A stretch of 64,000 nucleotides of DNA from an uncultured Rhodoblastus sp. (GTDB lineage: Bacteria; Pseudomonadota; Alphaproteobacteria; Rhizobiales; Beijerinckiaceae): NCBI RefSeq assembly GCF_903903185.1, contig NZ_CAIUXT010000098.1, positions 16,954 to 80,953 of the forward strand, in the 5' to 3' direction. Shown here piece by piece: positions 11,611 through 19,912 of this stretch (positions are counted from its first letter, which is position 1; each line of letters begins with the position of its first letter). Both the position numbers and the translations under genes were made by a program. The notes below the pieces were generated by a model. That model worked only from the letters and a program-made list of their open reading frames with translations, had not been told where the DNA came from and did no database searches.

Positions 11611-12507
11611 TCAGACGGCGACCTCTGCCGCGATAGGCGGATGCGGGTCATATCCCTCGACTTCGAAATCGTCGATCCGATAATCATCGATGCCGGAGGC
11701 GCGCCGCCGGAGGATCAGTTTCGGGAAAGGCCGGGGTTCGCGGGAAAGTTGCAGCCGGGCCTGATCCAGATGGTTCAGATAAAGATGAACGTCGCCGCCG
11801 ACCCAGACGAAATCGCCAAGCTCCAGGTCGCATTGCTGCGCAATCATCGCTTGCAAGGCGACGGTCGCCGCCCAATTGAAGGCGCAGCCCAGAAACAGAT
11901 CGACCGAGCGCTGCAGAAGCATGCAGGAGAGCCGCCCGTTGCTGACGTGGAATTGATAGACCATATGGCAGGGCGGAAGCGCCATCGAATCGATTTCGGC
12001 GACATTCCAGCCGTGAAACAGGATGCGCCGGCTCGACGGATTGTTGCGCAAGGCGTCAATGACGCCCGCGATCTGATCATATTCGCGACCGTCGGGGCCT
12101 TGCCAGCGACGCCATTGCTTGCCGTAAACCGGACCGAGATCGCCCCAGCGCCTGGCGAAGGCGTCATCCTCGACGATGCGCTGCTCGAAAACCTGCTGGC
12201 TGACGTCTTCGCCGGTCTCCTTGCGGTAGCGCGCGAGCGGCCAATCCGACCAGATTCGAACATTCTCCTTCAAAAGATCCTGGATGTTGGTCTTGCCGGT
12301 CAGAAACCACAGCATCTCCTTGACGGCGGTTTTCCAGTAAACTCGTTTGGTGGTCAGAATGGGCGCCTCGGAGCCGACGTCGAAACGCGTCATGGCGCCG
12401 AAAATGGACAGCGTGCCCACGCCGGTCCGATCGATCCGCCGATCGCCGCGCTCGAGAACCTGCTTGAGCAGATCCAGATACTGATATTCGGGGTGGCGGT
12501 TCCGCAT
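11611..12507 (-). CDS. thyA: Thymidylate synthase
   Basis: This ThyA-family enzyme makes dTMP from dUMP using methylene-tetrahydrofolate. From the start chosen (ATG at 12507, preceded by GGAG) the protein is 298 aa. It holds the catalytic Cys180 in ALPPCHMVYQF, the substrate motif RSVDLFLGCAFN, and the C-terminal dUMP/folate contacts around GDVHLYLNHLDQ. A longer in-frame start 41 codons upstream lacks family similarity and was rejected. It is somewhat longer than the 264-aa E. coli enzyme because of an insert around residues 95-120, which is common in the longer ThyA type. No dihydrofolate reductase gene adjoins it. Confidence 0.95.
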   Translation of the reverse strand: MRNRHPEYQYLDLLKQVLERGDRRIDRTGVGTLSIFGAMTRFDVGSEAPILTTKRVYWKTAVKEMLWFLTGKTNIQDLLKENVRIWSDWPLARYRKETGEDVSQQVFEQRIVEDDAFARRWGDLGPVYGKQWRRWQGPDGREYDQIAGVIDALRNNPSSRRILFHGWNVAEIDSMALPPCHMVYQFHVSNGRLSCMLLQRSVDLFLGCAFNWAATVALQAMIAQQCDLELGDFVWVGGDVHLYLNHLDQARLQLSREPRPFPKLILRRRASGIDDYRIDDFEVEGYDPHPPIAAEVAV

Positions 12508-12678
12508 CCGGTCGGCGCTCCAATAGACCGGCGCTTGTCGGCCAGCGATTCGTCCATCGATAATGGCGCCGGCGCCCAAGAGCAATGTGCGAAAAAGGGG
12601 AGGCCGGTTTTTCGCAAAAACGTTGCGCAAACAGGGAAATCCAGAGTCGATCGCGATTCAAGCGAATCGCCATCGACG

Positions 12679-13482
12679 CTAGGCCTCCACCAGCTTGCGA
12701 TAGACATGCCAGGAGGCGTGGCCAAGCAGGGGCAGGATCACGATCAGGCCGAGCAGGCCCGACAACAGGCCGACAGCCAGGAACAAGGCGATGATGAAAG
12801 CCCAGGCCAGCATCTGCCAGAGATTGGTCTTGACCGCCCGCACCGAGGAAATCATCGCGGTGACGAAATCGACATCGCGGTCGAGCAGCAAGGGAAAGGA
12901 GACGACCGTCACCGAAAAAATCGTGAAAGCGATCAGCCCCCCGACGAGATTGCCGACCAGAATGAAAATAATGCCTTTTTGCGTCGATATCGCCTCGCGC
13001 ATGAACTCGGCGGGATCGGGCATGTGGGCGCCATAAAAAATCAGATAGAGGAAAAATGCATAATCCACCCACAGGATGAAGGCGAACAGCGTCACCAGCG
13101 CCATCCAGCCGAGATCGCGTCCCCCGCCCGCCTTGACCGAAGCCAGAATCGCGCCCCACGAAAGCGGCTCGCCGCTTTCCAGCCGCCGGCTGACCTCGTA
13201 AAGCGCCGAAGCCATGAACGGCGCCACCAGCGCTATGCCGGTGAGGAAGGGATAGGTGAAATAGTGCATCCCCGAAAGCTGGGAGAAAAAGATCGCCAGC
13301 CAGCCGGCCAAAGCATGCAGCGCTCCGATGGTCAGGCCATAGGACGGCGCGCGCTTGAGGTCGCTCCAGCCCTCGACCAGCGAATTGAAAATATCGTCCT
13401 TCTGCAATTTACGGATAACGACGGTGCGGCGCGCAAGGCGCTCGGCCTCCTCCGTCGCCGGCGGACTGGCGTTCTGCTGCAT
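12679..13482 (-). CDS. DUF2189 integral membrane protein
   Basis: This 267-aa multi-pass membrane protein matches the DUF2189 family, common in alphaproteobacteria and of unknown function. After a polar N-terminus (residues 1-45) there are about six hydrophobic segments, with a conserved-looking LVEGWSDLKRAPSYGL motif just before the first. The start at 13482 was preferred because GGGGAAG precedes it at a good distance and the upstream in-frame extension is Arg/Lys-rich non-family sequence. It lies upstream of thyA on the same strand with a 170-bp gap, so co-transcription is possible but unproven. Confidence 0.8.
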   Translation of the reverse strand: MQQNASPPATEEAERLARRTVVIRKLQKDDIFNSLVEGWSDLKRAPSYGLTIGALHALAGWLAIFFSQLSGMHYFTYPFLTGIALVAPFMASALYEVSRRLESGEPLSWGAILASVKAGGGRDLGWMALVTLFAFILWVDYAFFLYLIFYGAHMPDPAEFMREAISTQKGIIFILVGNLVGGLIAFTIFSVTVVSFPLLLDRDVDFVTAMISSVRAVKTNLWQMLAWAFIIALFLAVGLLSGLLGLIVILPLLGHASWHVYRKLVEA

Positions 13483-13696
13483 GGCGCTTCCCCAAGCCTT
13501 GATCTTCTTGTTTCTCCGAAAGCGACAGGTCGCATCCGGCCTGGACTTCCTCGCCGCGTCGGCAAGGGACGCCCGCCCGCCTTTTCGCGAGTCTCGACGC
13601 TTCAGATTGATCCAGGTCAACCGCGAGAACAAGGGCCGGCGCGAGATTTTGATAAATCCCCTTTCGCCGGCGCCCGGCCTTCACTATATTCGATTT

Positions 13697-14030
13697 GCCG
13701 TCTCACGACGGCTATGGCGATAAATGGTTATCGGAATAAGCCTTTCGGACCCGGGGGCGGTACCCGGCGCCTCCACCCCAGCCCGAACCCGTCGCGTGCA
13801 AAACGCAAGGGATCGGGTTGCGGCGGGGGCGAAACAGGATCGACGAGGGTGTAAAGGATCTACTTTTGCCCGGCATGATACCGCCGTTATCGGGGTCAAA
13901 CCTATAGTTGCCAATGACAACTATGCTCCGGTGGCCGTCGCCGCGTAATGCGGTTCTGGTACCGAACTTAAGTCCTTAGGGGTTGCACTTTAAGGCGGGG
14001 TCAGGAGGCGCCTGGCAACAGAAGCCTCCA
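13697..14030 (+). ncRNA. ssrA: tmRNA (permuted two-piece, alphaproteobacterial type)
   Basis: This is transfer-messenger RNA, which rescues stalled ribosomes and tags the nascent chain. The gene is permuted, with the acceptor piece first. Its T-arm is CCGGG-GGCGGTA-CCCGG, followed by CGCCTCC and ACC ending near 13777. A short intervening segment (about 13778-13824) precedes the coding piece, which begins GGGGGCG at 13825. GGGGGCG and CGCCTCC form the seven-pair acceptor stem with a G-U at the third pair, the alanine identity signal. The tag frame (GCC at 13910, TAA at 13946-13948) reads ANDNYAPVAVAA. A closing GGAGGC/GCCTCC helix (14004-14029) suggests the 3' end. A TATATT at 13685 could be the -10 element. 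Both outer ends are approximate. Confidence 0.9.
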
Positions 14031-14114
14031 CTTCATTTGCCGGCCCGCTCCGGCGCAAGCGGCCGGACGCAGAAATCAATGCCGTCCGGCGGCCCGATGG
14101 AATTGACGCCGCCT

Positions 14115-14780
14115 ATGTCGACAGATCTGATTCGATATGATCTTCAGGTGCAGGATGCTTTGCGCAGCGTGGTCCGCAAGGTCCTCGCGGACGCGGCGCG
14201 CGACGGCTTGCCGGGCGAGCATCATTTCTACATCACCTTTCGCACTCCGGCGCCCGGCGTCAAAATGTCGCCCCGGCTGCGCGAGCAATATCCCGAAGAA
14301 ATGACCATCATCCTGCAATACCAGTTCTGGGATCTGAAGGTGGAGGATGGTTTTTTCGAAGTCGGCCTGCATTTCAAGAACGTGCCGGAGCGCCTGCACG
14401 TGCCTTTTGACGCCGTTTCCGGGTTCTACGACCCCTCGGTGCAATTCGGCCTGAAGTTCGAGGCGCAGGGCGAGGAATCGGACGAATTCGACGAGGGCGA
14501 CGAAGAGGCCATTCTTGGCCCGGTCGCCAATCCGCAGCGCCCGCCGGAATCGGGCAAGCCGAAATTGCGCGGCGCCGGTTCGGAGCCCGACTTGATCCCG
14601 GGCAGGGGTCCGGCCGCCTTGCCGGGTCCCGGAGCCGCAACCAGGACCGCCTCGGCCGAAAAGCCTCCCGCGATCAAGGACAAGCCGTCCGCCAAAGGGC
14701 AGGCCAGCGACAAGGCGGCGCCGCAGTCGGCCGAAGAATCGAAAGTCGTGTCGATCGACGCCTTCCGCAAAAAGCCTTGA
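14115..14780 (+). CDS. sspB: SspB-family ClpXP proteolysis adaptor
   Basis: This 221-aa adaptor tethers ssrA-tagged proteins to the ClpXP protease. The N-terminal 125 residues form the SspB substrate-binding domain (DLIRYDLQVQDALRSV, HHFYITFRT, YPEEMTIILQYQFWDL, PFDAVSGFYDPSVQFGL). An acidic stretch (EESDEFDEGDEEA) and a long Pro/Ala/Lys-rich linker follow, and the tail VVSIDAFRKKP resembles the C-terminal ClpX-docking peptide. It begins about 85 bp after the tmRNA gene, so the tag and its adaptor are neighbours. ATG at 14097 is an alternative start; an earlier frame start falls inside tmRNA and was rejected. It is followed after 4 bp by the DUF4169 gene. Confidence 0.9.
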   Translation: MSTDLIRYDLQVQDALRSVVRKVLADAARDGLPGEHHFYITFRTPAPGVKMSPRLREQYPEEMTIILQYQFWDLKVEDGFFEVGLHFKNVPERLHVPFDAVSGFYDPSVQFGLKFEAQGEESDEFDEGDEEAILGPVANPQRPPESGKPKLRGAGSEPDLIPGRGPAALPGPGAATRTASAEKPPAIKDKPSAKGQASDKAAPQSAEESKVVSIDAFRKKP

Positions 14781-14784
14781 AATC

Positions 14785-14973
14785 ATGGGCGAAATCGTCA
14801 ATCTCCGTCGGGTCAGAAAAGCGCGGGAGCGTCTCGCCGATGCGGCATTGGCGGCGGAAAACCGCGTCCGCCACGGATTGAGCAAAGCCGAGCGGACAGG
14901 GGCTGAAAACTCCAAGGCGCGGGCCGAAAAGACTCTCGACGGCCACCGGCTCGACGGCGAAAAAGACCGATGA
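14785..14973 (+). CDS. DUF4169 small protein
   Basis: This 62-aa very basic, Ala/Arg-rich helical protein matches the DUF4169 family (starts MGEIVNLRRVRKARER, then ADAALAAENRVRHGLSKAER). The function is unknown. It starts 4 bp after sspB, so it is in the same operon and probably translationally coupled. The tail from about residue 45 is low complexity. Its stop is 22 bp before the palindromic repeat that separates it from the ribbon-helix-helix gene. Confidence 0.8.
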   Translation: MGEIVNLRRVRKARERLADAALAAENRVRHGLSKAERTGAENSKARAEKTLDGHRLDGEKDR

Positions 14974-14994
14974 AGGCGCCTGAAAAGGCCTGTT

Positions 14995-15084
14995 GCGTTT
15001 CAAAGCGAAGTGGACCCGGTTCGCGTGAAGAAAACGCTTGAAAACAAGCAACCAGAGCCCCTTTTCCGTTCTATCGGATCGGAA
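14995..15084 (+). repeat. Two-hairpin palindromic intergenic repeat, copy A
   Basis: This is the first of three copies of a short palindromic repeat in the window. The first hairpin is nested: GCGTTT (14995-15000) pairs with AAACGC, and inside it GCGAA pairs with TTCGC across GTGGACCCGG. The second hairpin is TTCCG (15064-15068) with CGGAA (15080-15084), separated by TTCTATCGGAT. Copy B at 35215 has both hairpins and copy C at 61018 only the first. A start codon within the repeat can extend the downstream ribbon-helix-helix frame, but the amino acids so encoded are repeat-derived. Confidence 0.75.
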
Positions 15085-15114
15085 TTGGCTGTAGCGGACC
15101 CCGACCCCGGCCAG

Positions 15115-15330
15115 ATGCGCAAACATTCGCTGGTCATCGCCGGGCATCGCACCAGCATATCGCTCGAAACGGCGTTCTGGGATGTCCTGCGCGAGCTCGC
15201 GCGCCAACAAGGCGTCACGGTTGCGGCTCTTGCCGCCGACATCGACCGGAAACGCGGCGCCGCCAATCTGTCCTCCGCCCTGCGCGTGCATCTGCTGCAA
15301 GTTTGCCGCGAAAAGGCGGCGGGAAAGTAA
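15115..15330 (+). CDS. Ribbon-helix-helix protein (RHH_4 type)
   Basis: This 71-aa protein from ATG 15115 (MRKHSLVIAGHRTSISLE) matches the RHH_4-type ribbon-helix-helix domain: a beta strand (KHSLVIAGHRTSISL) then two helices (AFWDVLRELARQQG, TVAALAADIDRKRG) and a conserved NLSSALRVHLL segment. Such proteins are presumed DNA-binding dimers, but the target is unknown. A GTG at 15010 would add 35 residues, but that stretch translates the palindromic repeat, so the shorter start is preferred. It lies downstream of sspB and DUF4169 on the same strand. Confidence 0.8.
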   Translation: MRKHSLVIAGHRTSISLETAFWDVLRELARQQGVTVAALAADIDRKRGAANLSSALRVHLLQVCREKAAGK

Positions 15331-15402
15331 AACGCGCCGCGCTGGCGGCCGTTCCCGGCCCTGCCGCTGTCGCATGTGCGGTGAAGGTCCGCGCCCGCAA
15401 AA

Positions 15403-17769
15403 TCAGTCGCGCCGCTCGACAAAGGAATCGAGCACCAGTTTGCGGCCCGCCTTGTCGAAATCGATGGTGAGCTTGGCGCCATCGACCGCCGCCACGGTTC
15501 CGGGTCCGAACTTGAGGTGAAACACCCGCGCTCCCGCGGCAAATCCGCTTGCGCCGTCGGCGCGGCCCACAACCTCGCCATCGATGGTCGGCGGCTTTTT
15601 CGCCGGGGCCTCGCCCGCCCGCTGCTGCGCGCGCTTCCAGCCCGGCGTCTCGTATTTCGAACCGAAGGAATCCATATTGGCGAAGCGCGACTGGGCGTAG
15701 CCGCCGTAATCGGAGCCGCTGCGGGCGTTTTCGACCAGCTGGACATGATCCGCCGGCAGGTCGTCGATGAAACGCGAGGGCATGGTGGTCTGCCACAGCC
15801 CATGGATGCGGCGGTTGCTGGCGAAGATGATTTTCGCCCGAAGGCGCGCCCGCGTCACGCCGACATAGGCGAGGCGGCGCTCTTCCTCCAGCCCGGCGCG
15901 GCCACTCTCGTCGAGCGAACGCTGGTGCGGAAACAGTCCCTCCTCCCAGCCGGGCAGGAAAACCGTGTCGAACTCCAGACCTTTGGCGCCGTGCAGGGTC
16001 ATGATCGAGACGCGCTCGCCGGCGTCCTTGTTGTCGACGTCCATGACCAGCGAAATATGTTCGAGAAAGGCGCCGAGATCGGGAAACTCCTCCATCGAGC
16101 GCACCAGTTCCTTCAGGTTTTCCAGCCTGCCCTCGGCCTCCGCCGTCTTCTCCTGTTTCCAGAAGTCGGTATAGCCGGATTCCTCCAGAATCTGCTCGGC
16201 CAGCTCATGATGCGGCTTGTGCTCGATTTCCGCCGTCCAGCGCGCGAAATCGGCGAGCAGGGCGCGCAAGGCGCCGCGCGGCTTGGGCCGCAACTCCTCG
16301 GTCTCGACCAGCGCGCGGGCCGCCTGCATCAGCGGAATCTGGCGCAGGCGGGCGAATTCATGCACCACCTGCAAGGTGCTTTCGCCCAGGCCTCGTTTGG
16401 GCGTATTGACGATGCGCTCGAAGGCGAGATCGTCGGCGGATTGCGCGACGCAGCGCAGATAGGCGAGGGCGTCGCGGATTTCGAGCCGCTCGTAAAAGCG
16501 CGGCCCGCCGATCACCTTGTACGGCAAGCCGAGGGTGATGAAGCGCTCCTCGAATTCGCGCATCTGGAACGAGGCGCGCACCAGAATGGCGACCTCGTCG
16601 AGCGAATGGCCCTGCCGCTGCAATTGCTCGATTTCCTCTCCGACGACGCGAGCCTCCTCCTCCGAATCCCAGACGCCGGCGACGCTCGGCCTTTCGCCCA
16701 GTTCGCCATCGGTGAACAGGGTCTTGCCGAGCCGGTCGCGGTTCCTGGCGATAAGATGCGAGGCGGCGGCGAGAATATGGCCGGTCGAGCGGTAATTGCG
16801 CTCCAGCCGGATCACCCTGGCGCCGGGAAAATCCTTCTCGAAACGCAGAATATTATCGACATCGGCGCCGCGCCAGCCATAGATCGACTGGTCGTCGTCG
16901 CCGACGCAGCAGAGGTTCTGCAAAGCCGAGGGGTCGCTGCGTTGCGCCAGCAGGCGCAGCCACAGATATTGCGCCGCATTGGTGTCCTGATATTCGTCCA
17001 CCAATATATATTTGAAGCGGTTCTGGAATTCGCGCAGCACATCCCGGTTTTCGCGCAGCAGCCGCAGCGATTCGAGCAGCAGATCGCCGAAATCGGCGGC
17101 GTTGAGGATCTTGAGCCGCTCCTGATAAAGCGCGTAAAGCGCCCCGCCCTTGCCATTGGCGAAAGCCTGCGCCTCGCCCGGCGGCACATGTTTCGGGTCG
17201 AGGCCGCGATTTTTCCAGTTGTCGATCAGATAGGCCAGGCTGCGCGCGGTCCAGCGCTTGTCGTCGATATTTTCCGCCTTCAGCGCCTGTTTGAGCAGGC
17301 GAATCTGGTCATCGGCGTCGAGAATGGTGAAATTGCTCTTGAGACCAACCAGTTCGGCGTGGCGACGCAGGATCTTGGCGGCAATGGCGTGAAAAGTGCC
17401 GAGCCAGGACATGCCCTCGGCGCCGGGGCCGATCAGGACGGCTATGCGCTGCTTCATTTCACGCGCCGCCTTGTTGGTGAAGGTGACGGCGAGAATTTCA
17501 TAAGGCCGCGCGCGCCCCTGCGCCAGAATATGGGCGATCCGCGAGGTCAGCACCCGCGTCTTGCCGGTTCCGGCCCCGGCCAGCACCAGAACCGGGCCGT
17601 CCAGCGCCTCCACCGCCTCGCGCTGCTCGGGATTGAGCGCCGTCAGCCAGTCCGGCTTCGGGCGCGCCAGATCGAGCGCGCGCGCCGCCAGACCTCCCGC
17701 GCGCGGACCGGCGTGGGATAAATCGTCGTCGCCGCGAAAATCTTCGGCCAGCGAAAAGGGATCGGACAA
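15403..17769 (-). CDS. uvrD: UvrD/PcrA-type ATP-dependent DNA helicase
   Basis: This 788-aa superfamily 1A 3'-5' helicase has the motifs of UvrD/PcrA used in nucleotide-excision and mismatch repair. In order: Q-motif LNPEQREAV (about 45), Walker A GAGTGKT (about 65-71), Ia TFTNKAAREMK, Walker B VDEYQDTN, III GDDDQSIYGWRGAD, IV ERNYRST, V TLHGAKGLEFDTVF and VI RRLAYVGVTRAR. The C-terminal 100 residues include a basic linker (KRAQQRAGEAPAKKP) and the tudor-like domain seen in PcrA/UvrD (GARVFHLKFGPGTV). Full length for the family. It is transcribed alone, divergent from the TadG-like gene. Confidence 0.93.
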   Translation of the reverse strand: MSDPFSLAEDFRGDDDLSHAGPRAGGLAARALDLARPKPDWLTALNPEQREAVEALDGPVLVLAGAGTGKTRVLTSRIAHILAQGRARPYEILAVTFTNKAAREMKQRIAVLIGPGAEGMSWLGTFHAIAAKILRRHAELVGLKSNFTILDADDQIRLLKQALKAENIDDKRWTARSLAYLIDNWKNRGLDPKHVPPGEAQAFANGKGGALYALYQERLKILNAADFGDLLLESLRLLRENRDVLREFQNRFKYILVDEYQDTNAAQYLWLRLLAQRSDPSALQNLCCVGDDDQSIYGWRGADVDNILRFEKDFPGARVIRLERNYRSTGHILAAASHLIARNRDRLGKTLFTDGELGERPSVAGVWDSEEEARVVGEEIEQLQRQGHSLDEVAILVRASFQMREFEERFITLGLPYKVIGGPRFYERLEIRDALAYLRCVAQSADDLAFERIVNTPKRGLGESTLQVVHEFARLRQIPLMQAARALVETEELRPKPRGALRALLADFARWTAEIEHKPHHELAEQILEESGYTDFWKQEKTAEAEGRLENLKELVRSMEEFPDLGAFLEHISLVMDVDNKDAGERVSIMTLHGAKGLEFDTVFLPGWEEGLFPHQRSLDESGRAGLEEERRLAYVGVTRARLRAKIIFASNRRIHGLWQTTMPSRFIDDLPADHVQLVENARSGSDYGGYAQSRFANMDSFGSKYETPGWKRAQQRAGEAPAKKPPTIDGEVVGRADGASGFAAGARVFHLKFGPGTVAAVDGAKLTIDFDKAGRKLVLDSFVERRD

Positions 17770-18083
17770 AGGGGCGCCTTCAGGTGAACGAACAGCGAAT
17801 CGTTAACCGCAATGTGGGGCCACAAAGAGGCGATGTCCAATCCCCTGGAGTCGATTGCCAGTCGGCAGAATCGCAAGCGAAGCCTCAAGAGCAAGGGCGC
17901 CTGTCGCCGCCGCCCGCAAGCTTCGCGAAGGCGAGAGGCGCCAGAAACATTACCGGCGTTGCTCGAATTCGAAGCTTTGGTTTCGCAGACTTTCCACGCA
18001 TGGCCTTTAGCCTCGGAGCGGAGGGAGGCTCGACCGCCCGGGCGAAACCTTCGTCCCGCCGAAGTTTCATGGAGTTTCCCGTC
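17770..18083. other. Intergenic region, no gene recognised
   Basis: This 314-bp stretch lies between the divergent uvrD and tadG-like genes. An open frame continues upstream of the tadG-like start, but its translation resembles no protein and lacks a ribosome site. A GGAG at 18071 serves the downstream start at 18084. No convincing -10/-35 pair, hairpin or repeat was found. Confidence 0.5.
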
Positions 18084-19487
18084 ATGGGAGCAGAGAGGCT
18101 TGTTCGCCGCATCAAAGCCCTGTTTCAAGAGCAGTCGGGTTCGGTGGCGATTCTTTTCGCGCTTTCGTCGCTGGCGATGTTTCTGCTGGTCGGCCTGACG
18201 CTCGATTACGGACGGGCGGTGGGCCAGAAGAACGCGCTCAATACCGCCGCCGATGCGGCGGCGCTCGCCGCGCTCGCCCAGGCGCAATCCGATTACGCCA
18301 GCAACCTCACGATCGCGCAGATGGCGACCGACGGCCAGGCGGCGGCGCAAAGGGCCTTCGTCGCCAATGCCGGCGCCTCCTACGCCAACCTGACCCAGGC
18401 GCCGACGATCGGCGTGACGTCGAGCGGCCAGACCATCAATGTCACGATTTCCTATCAGGCGAACTCGCCCAATCTGTTCGGCGGACTCGCCCATGTAAAT
18501 CAGATGAGCTTCACGGGCTCCGCCGCCGCCTCGATGACCCTGCCGAGCTATCTGAGCTTCTATCTTCTGCTCGACGTCTCCGCCTCGATGGGGATTCCCT
18601 CGACGACGAGCGAAATCAACCGGCTCGCCGCGATCAATCCCGATTATCTGAACCTCTATCCCGGCGGCTGCACCATCGCCTGCCATTTCACCGCCTACAA
18701 GGCCTGCCAGGACGTGCATGGCGCCACCACCTGGTGCCAGGGCTACAACCTGAGCCGCACCGCCGGCGGCGCCGGCGCGCCGGTCTCCTATTGCCCGCAG
18801 CCGGGCCAGAGCAATTGCATCCAGTTGCGGCTCGACGCCGTCGCCTACGCGGTGCAGCAATTGATCGCGACCGCGACGGCGACGCAGACCCTGCAAAACC
18901 AGTTCAGCATCGGCCTTTTTCCCTTCGTGCGCTGGATGCAGTCCTACCAGCCGCTGACGACGAGCCTCTCGACCGTCAGTACGGCCGCCGCCGGCCTCAC
19001 GGCGCTGATCGACAATGGCAATGGTTCGAGCGCGCTGGGTTCGGGCGGCACCCATTTCGAAAACGCCCTGCCCTCGGTCAACGGCCTGATCGCCACGGTC
19101 GGCAACGGCTCCAGTTCGAGCACGCCGAAACCCTTCGTCTTCCTGGTGACCGACGGCGCGCAGGACAGCCAGGTTCAGGCCAATAATGGCAGCTGGTCCG
19201 GCAGCAACAGCGCCACCACACTCAATACCGCCAACTGCACGACGATCAAGAATCGCGGCATCACCTTGGCCGTGCTTTACGTGCCCTATGTGCCGATTCC
19301 CAATCCGACCACCATCTGGGGAAACGAGGACGGCTACGCCAACGCCAATATCCCGCACATCCCGCCCAGCCTGCAAACCTGCGCCTCGCCGGGATTCTTT
19401 TTCACTGCTTCGACGCCGGCCGATATCAACGCCGCCATGCAGGCGATGTTCGGCATGGCCGTGGCCTCGGCCCATCTGACGCAATAA
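18084..19487 (+). CDS. TadG-like pilus-assembly protein with von Willebrand domain
   Basis: This 467-aa protein starts with the TadE/TadG-type N-terminus: a short basic leader, QSGSVAILFALSSLAMFLL as membrane anchor (about 18-40), then the QKNALNTAADAAALAAL motif typical of putative Flp pilus-assembly TadG. A von Willebrand factor A domain follows, with MIDAS residues in LLLDVSASMG (about residue 163) and FLVTDG later. Six or so Cys residues between about residues 190 and 260 suggest disulfides in an exported domain. The start at 18084 has GGAG 9 bp upstream. No other tad/flp genes are nearby, so its role in pilus assembly or in an adhesive surface function is inference. Confidence 0.82.
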   Translation: MGAERLVRRIKALFQEQSGSVAILFALSSLAMFLLVGLTLDYGRAVGQKNALNTAADAAALAALAQAQSDYASNLTIAQMATDGQAAAQRAFVANAGASYANLTQAPTIGVTSSGQTINVTISYQANSPNLFGGLAHVNQMSFTGSAAASMTLPSYLSFYLLLDVSASMGIPSTTSEINRLAAINPDYLNLYPGGCTIACHFTAYKACQDVHGATTWCQGYNLSRTAGGAGAPVSYCPQPGQSNCIQLRLDAVAYAVQQLIATATATQTLQNQFSIGLFPFVRWMQSYQPLTTSLSTVSTAAAGLTALIDNGNGSSALGSGGTHFENALPSVNGLIATVGNGSSSSTPKPFVFLVTDGAQDSQVQANNGSWSGSNSATTLNTANCTTIKNRGITLAVLYVPYVPIPNPTTIWGNEDGYANANIPHIPPSLQTCASPGFFFTASTPADINAAMQAMFGMAVASAHLTQ

Positions 19488-19511
19488 GCAACAGCTTAAA
19501 GCGCGCGCCGG

Positions 19512-19727
19512 TCAGGCCTTCTTCAGGAAGCAGGTTTTCAGCACCAACCCCTTGACCTTTTCGGTGCGGCCTTCGATTTCCTCGGGGTCGTCGGTCAGGC
19601 GAATGCCGCGCACCACCGTTCCGCGCTTGAGCACGATCGACGAGCCCTTGACCTTGAGGTCCTTGATAACGGTGACATTGTCGCCCTCGTTCAGCAATGC
19701 GCCATTGGCGTCGCGCGTTTCCGTCAT
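19512..19727 (-). CDS. PhnA/YjdM C-terminal-domain protein
   Basis: This 71-aa protein corresponds to the C-terminal domain of the PhnA/YjdM family (DANGALLNEGDNVTVIKDL, KVKGSSIVLKRGTVV, IRLTDDPEEIEG). The E. coli protein is about 111 aa and has an N-terminal zinc ribbon, which is absent here. Despite its old name the family is not known to act in phosphonate breakdown, and its function is unclear. It is convergent with the TadG-like gene, 24 bp between stops, and stands alone. Confidence 0.8.
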   Translation of the reverse strand: MTETRDANGALLNEGDNVTVIKDLKVKGSSIVLKRGTVVRGIRLTDDPEEIEGRTEKVKGLVLKTCFLKKA

Positions 19728-19893
19728 TTCCCGCTCCTGCTTGCCCTTCGCGCGGGTTAAGCCTTCCGGCGGCGATTGACCAGCGGGAAAAGCGCCGGCC
19801 CGGGATTTTCCCGCCGCCGAAGCGGGTCGGACGACGAGGCCGGCGGCGACATGGTCATGCGCGACATGACAGCGCCGCGCGCACAGGGTAAAT

Positions 19894-19912
19894 GGGCGTA
19901 TGTTATACGCCC
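19894..19912. repeat. Perfect 8-bp inverted repeat over the permease start codon
   Basis: GGGCGTAT (19894-19901) and ATACGCCC (19905-19912) form a perfect inverted repeat with a 3-nt loop. The start codon of the metal ABC permease (ATG at 19900) lies inside it. As RNA it would be a compact hairpin sequestering the start codon; as DNA it could be an operator. Neither role has direct support beyond the sequence. Confidence 0.6.

Noticed and set aside
13983..14114. Early start for sspB
   Set aside because: It lies within the tmRNA 3' part; the SspB domain begins at the later ATG.
15010..15114. GTG start adding 35 residues to the ribbon-helix-helix protein
   Set aside because: The added residues are the translation of palindromic repeat copy A.
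19740..19893. Possible remnant of an ABC ATPase before the permease
   Set aside because: No Walker or signature motif is readable in any frame in this short stretch.
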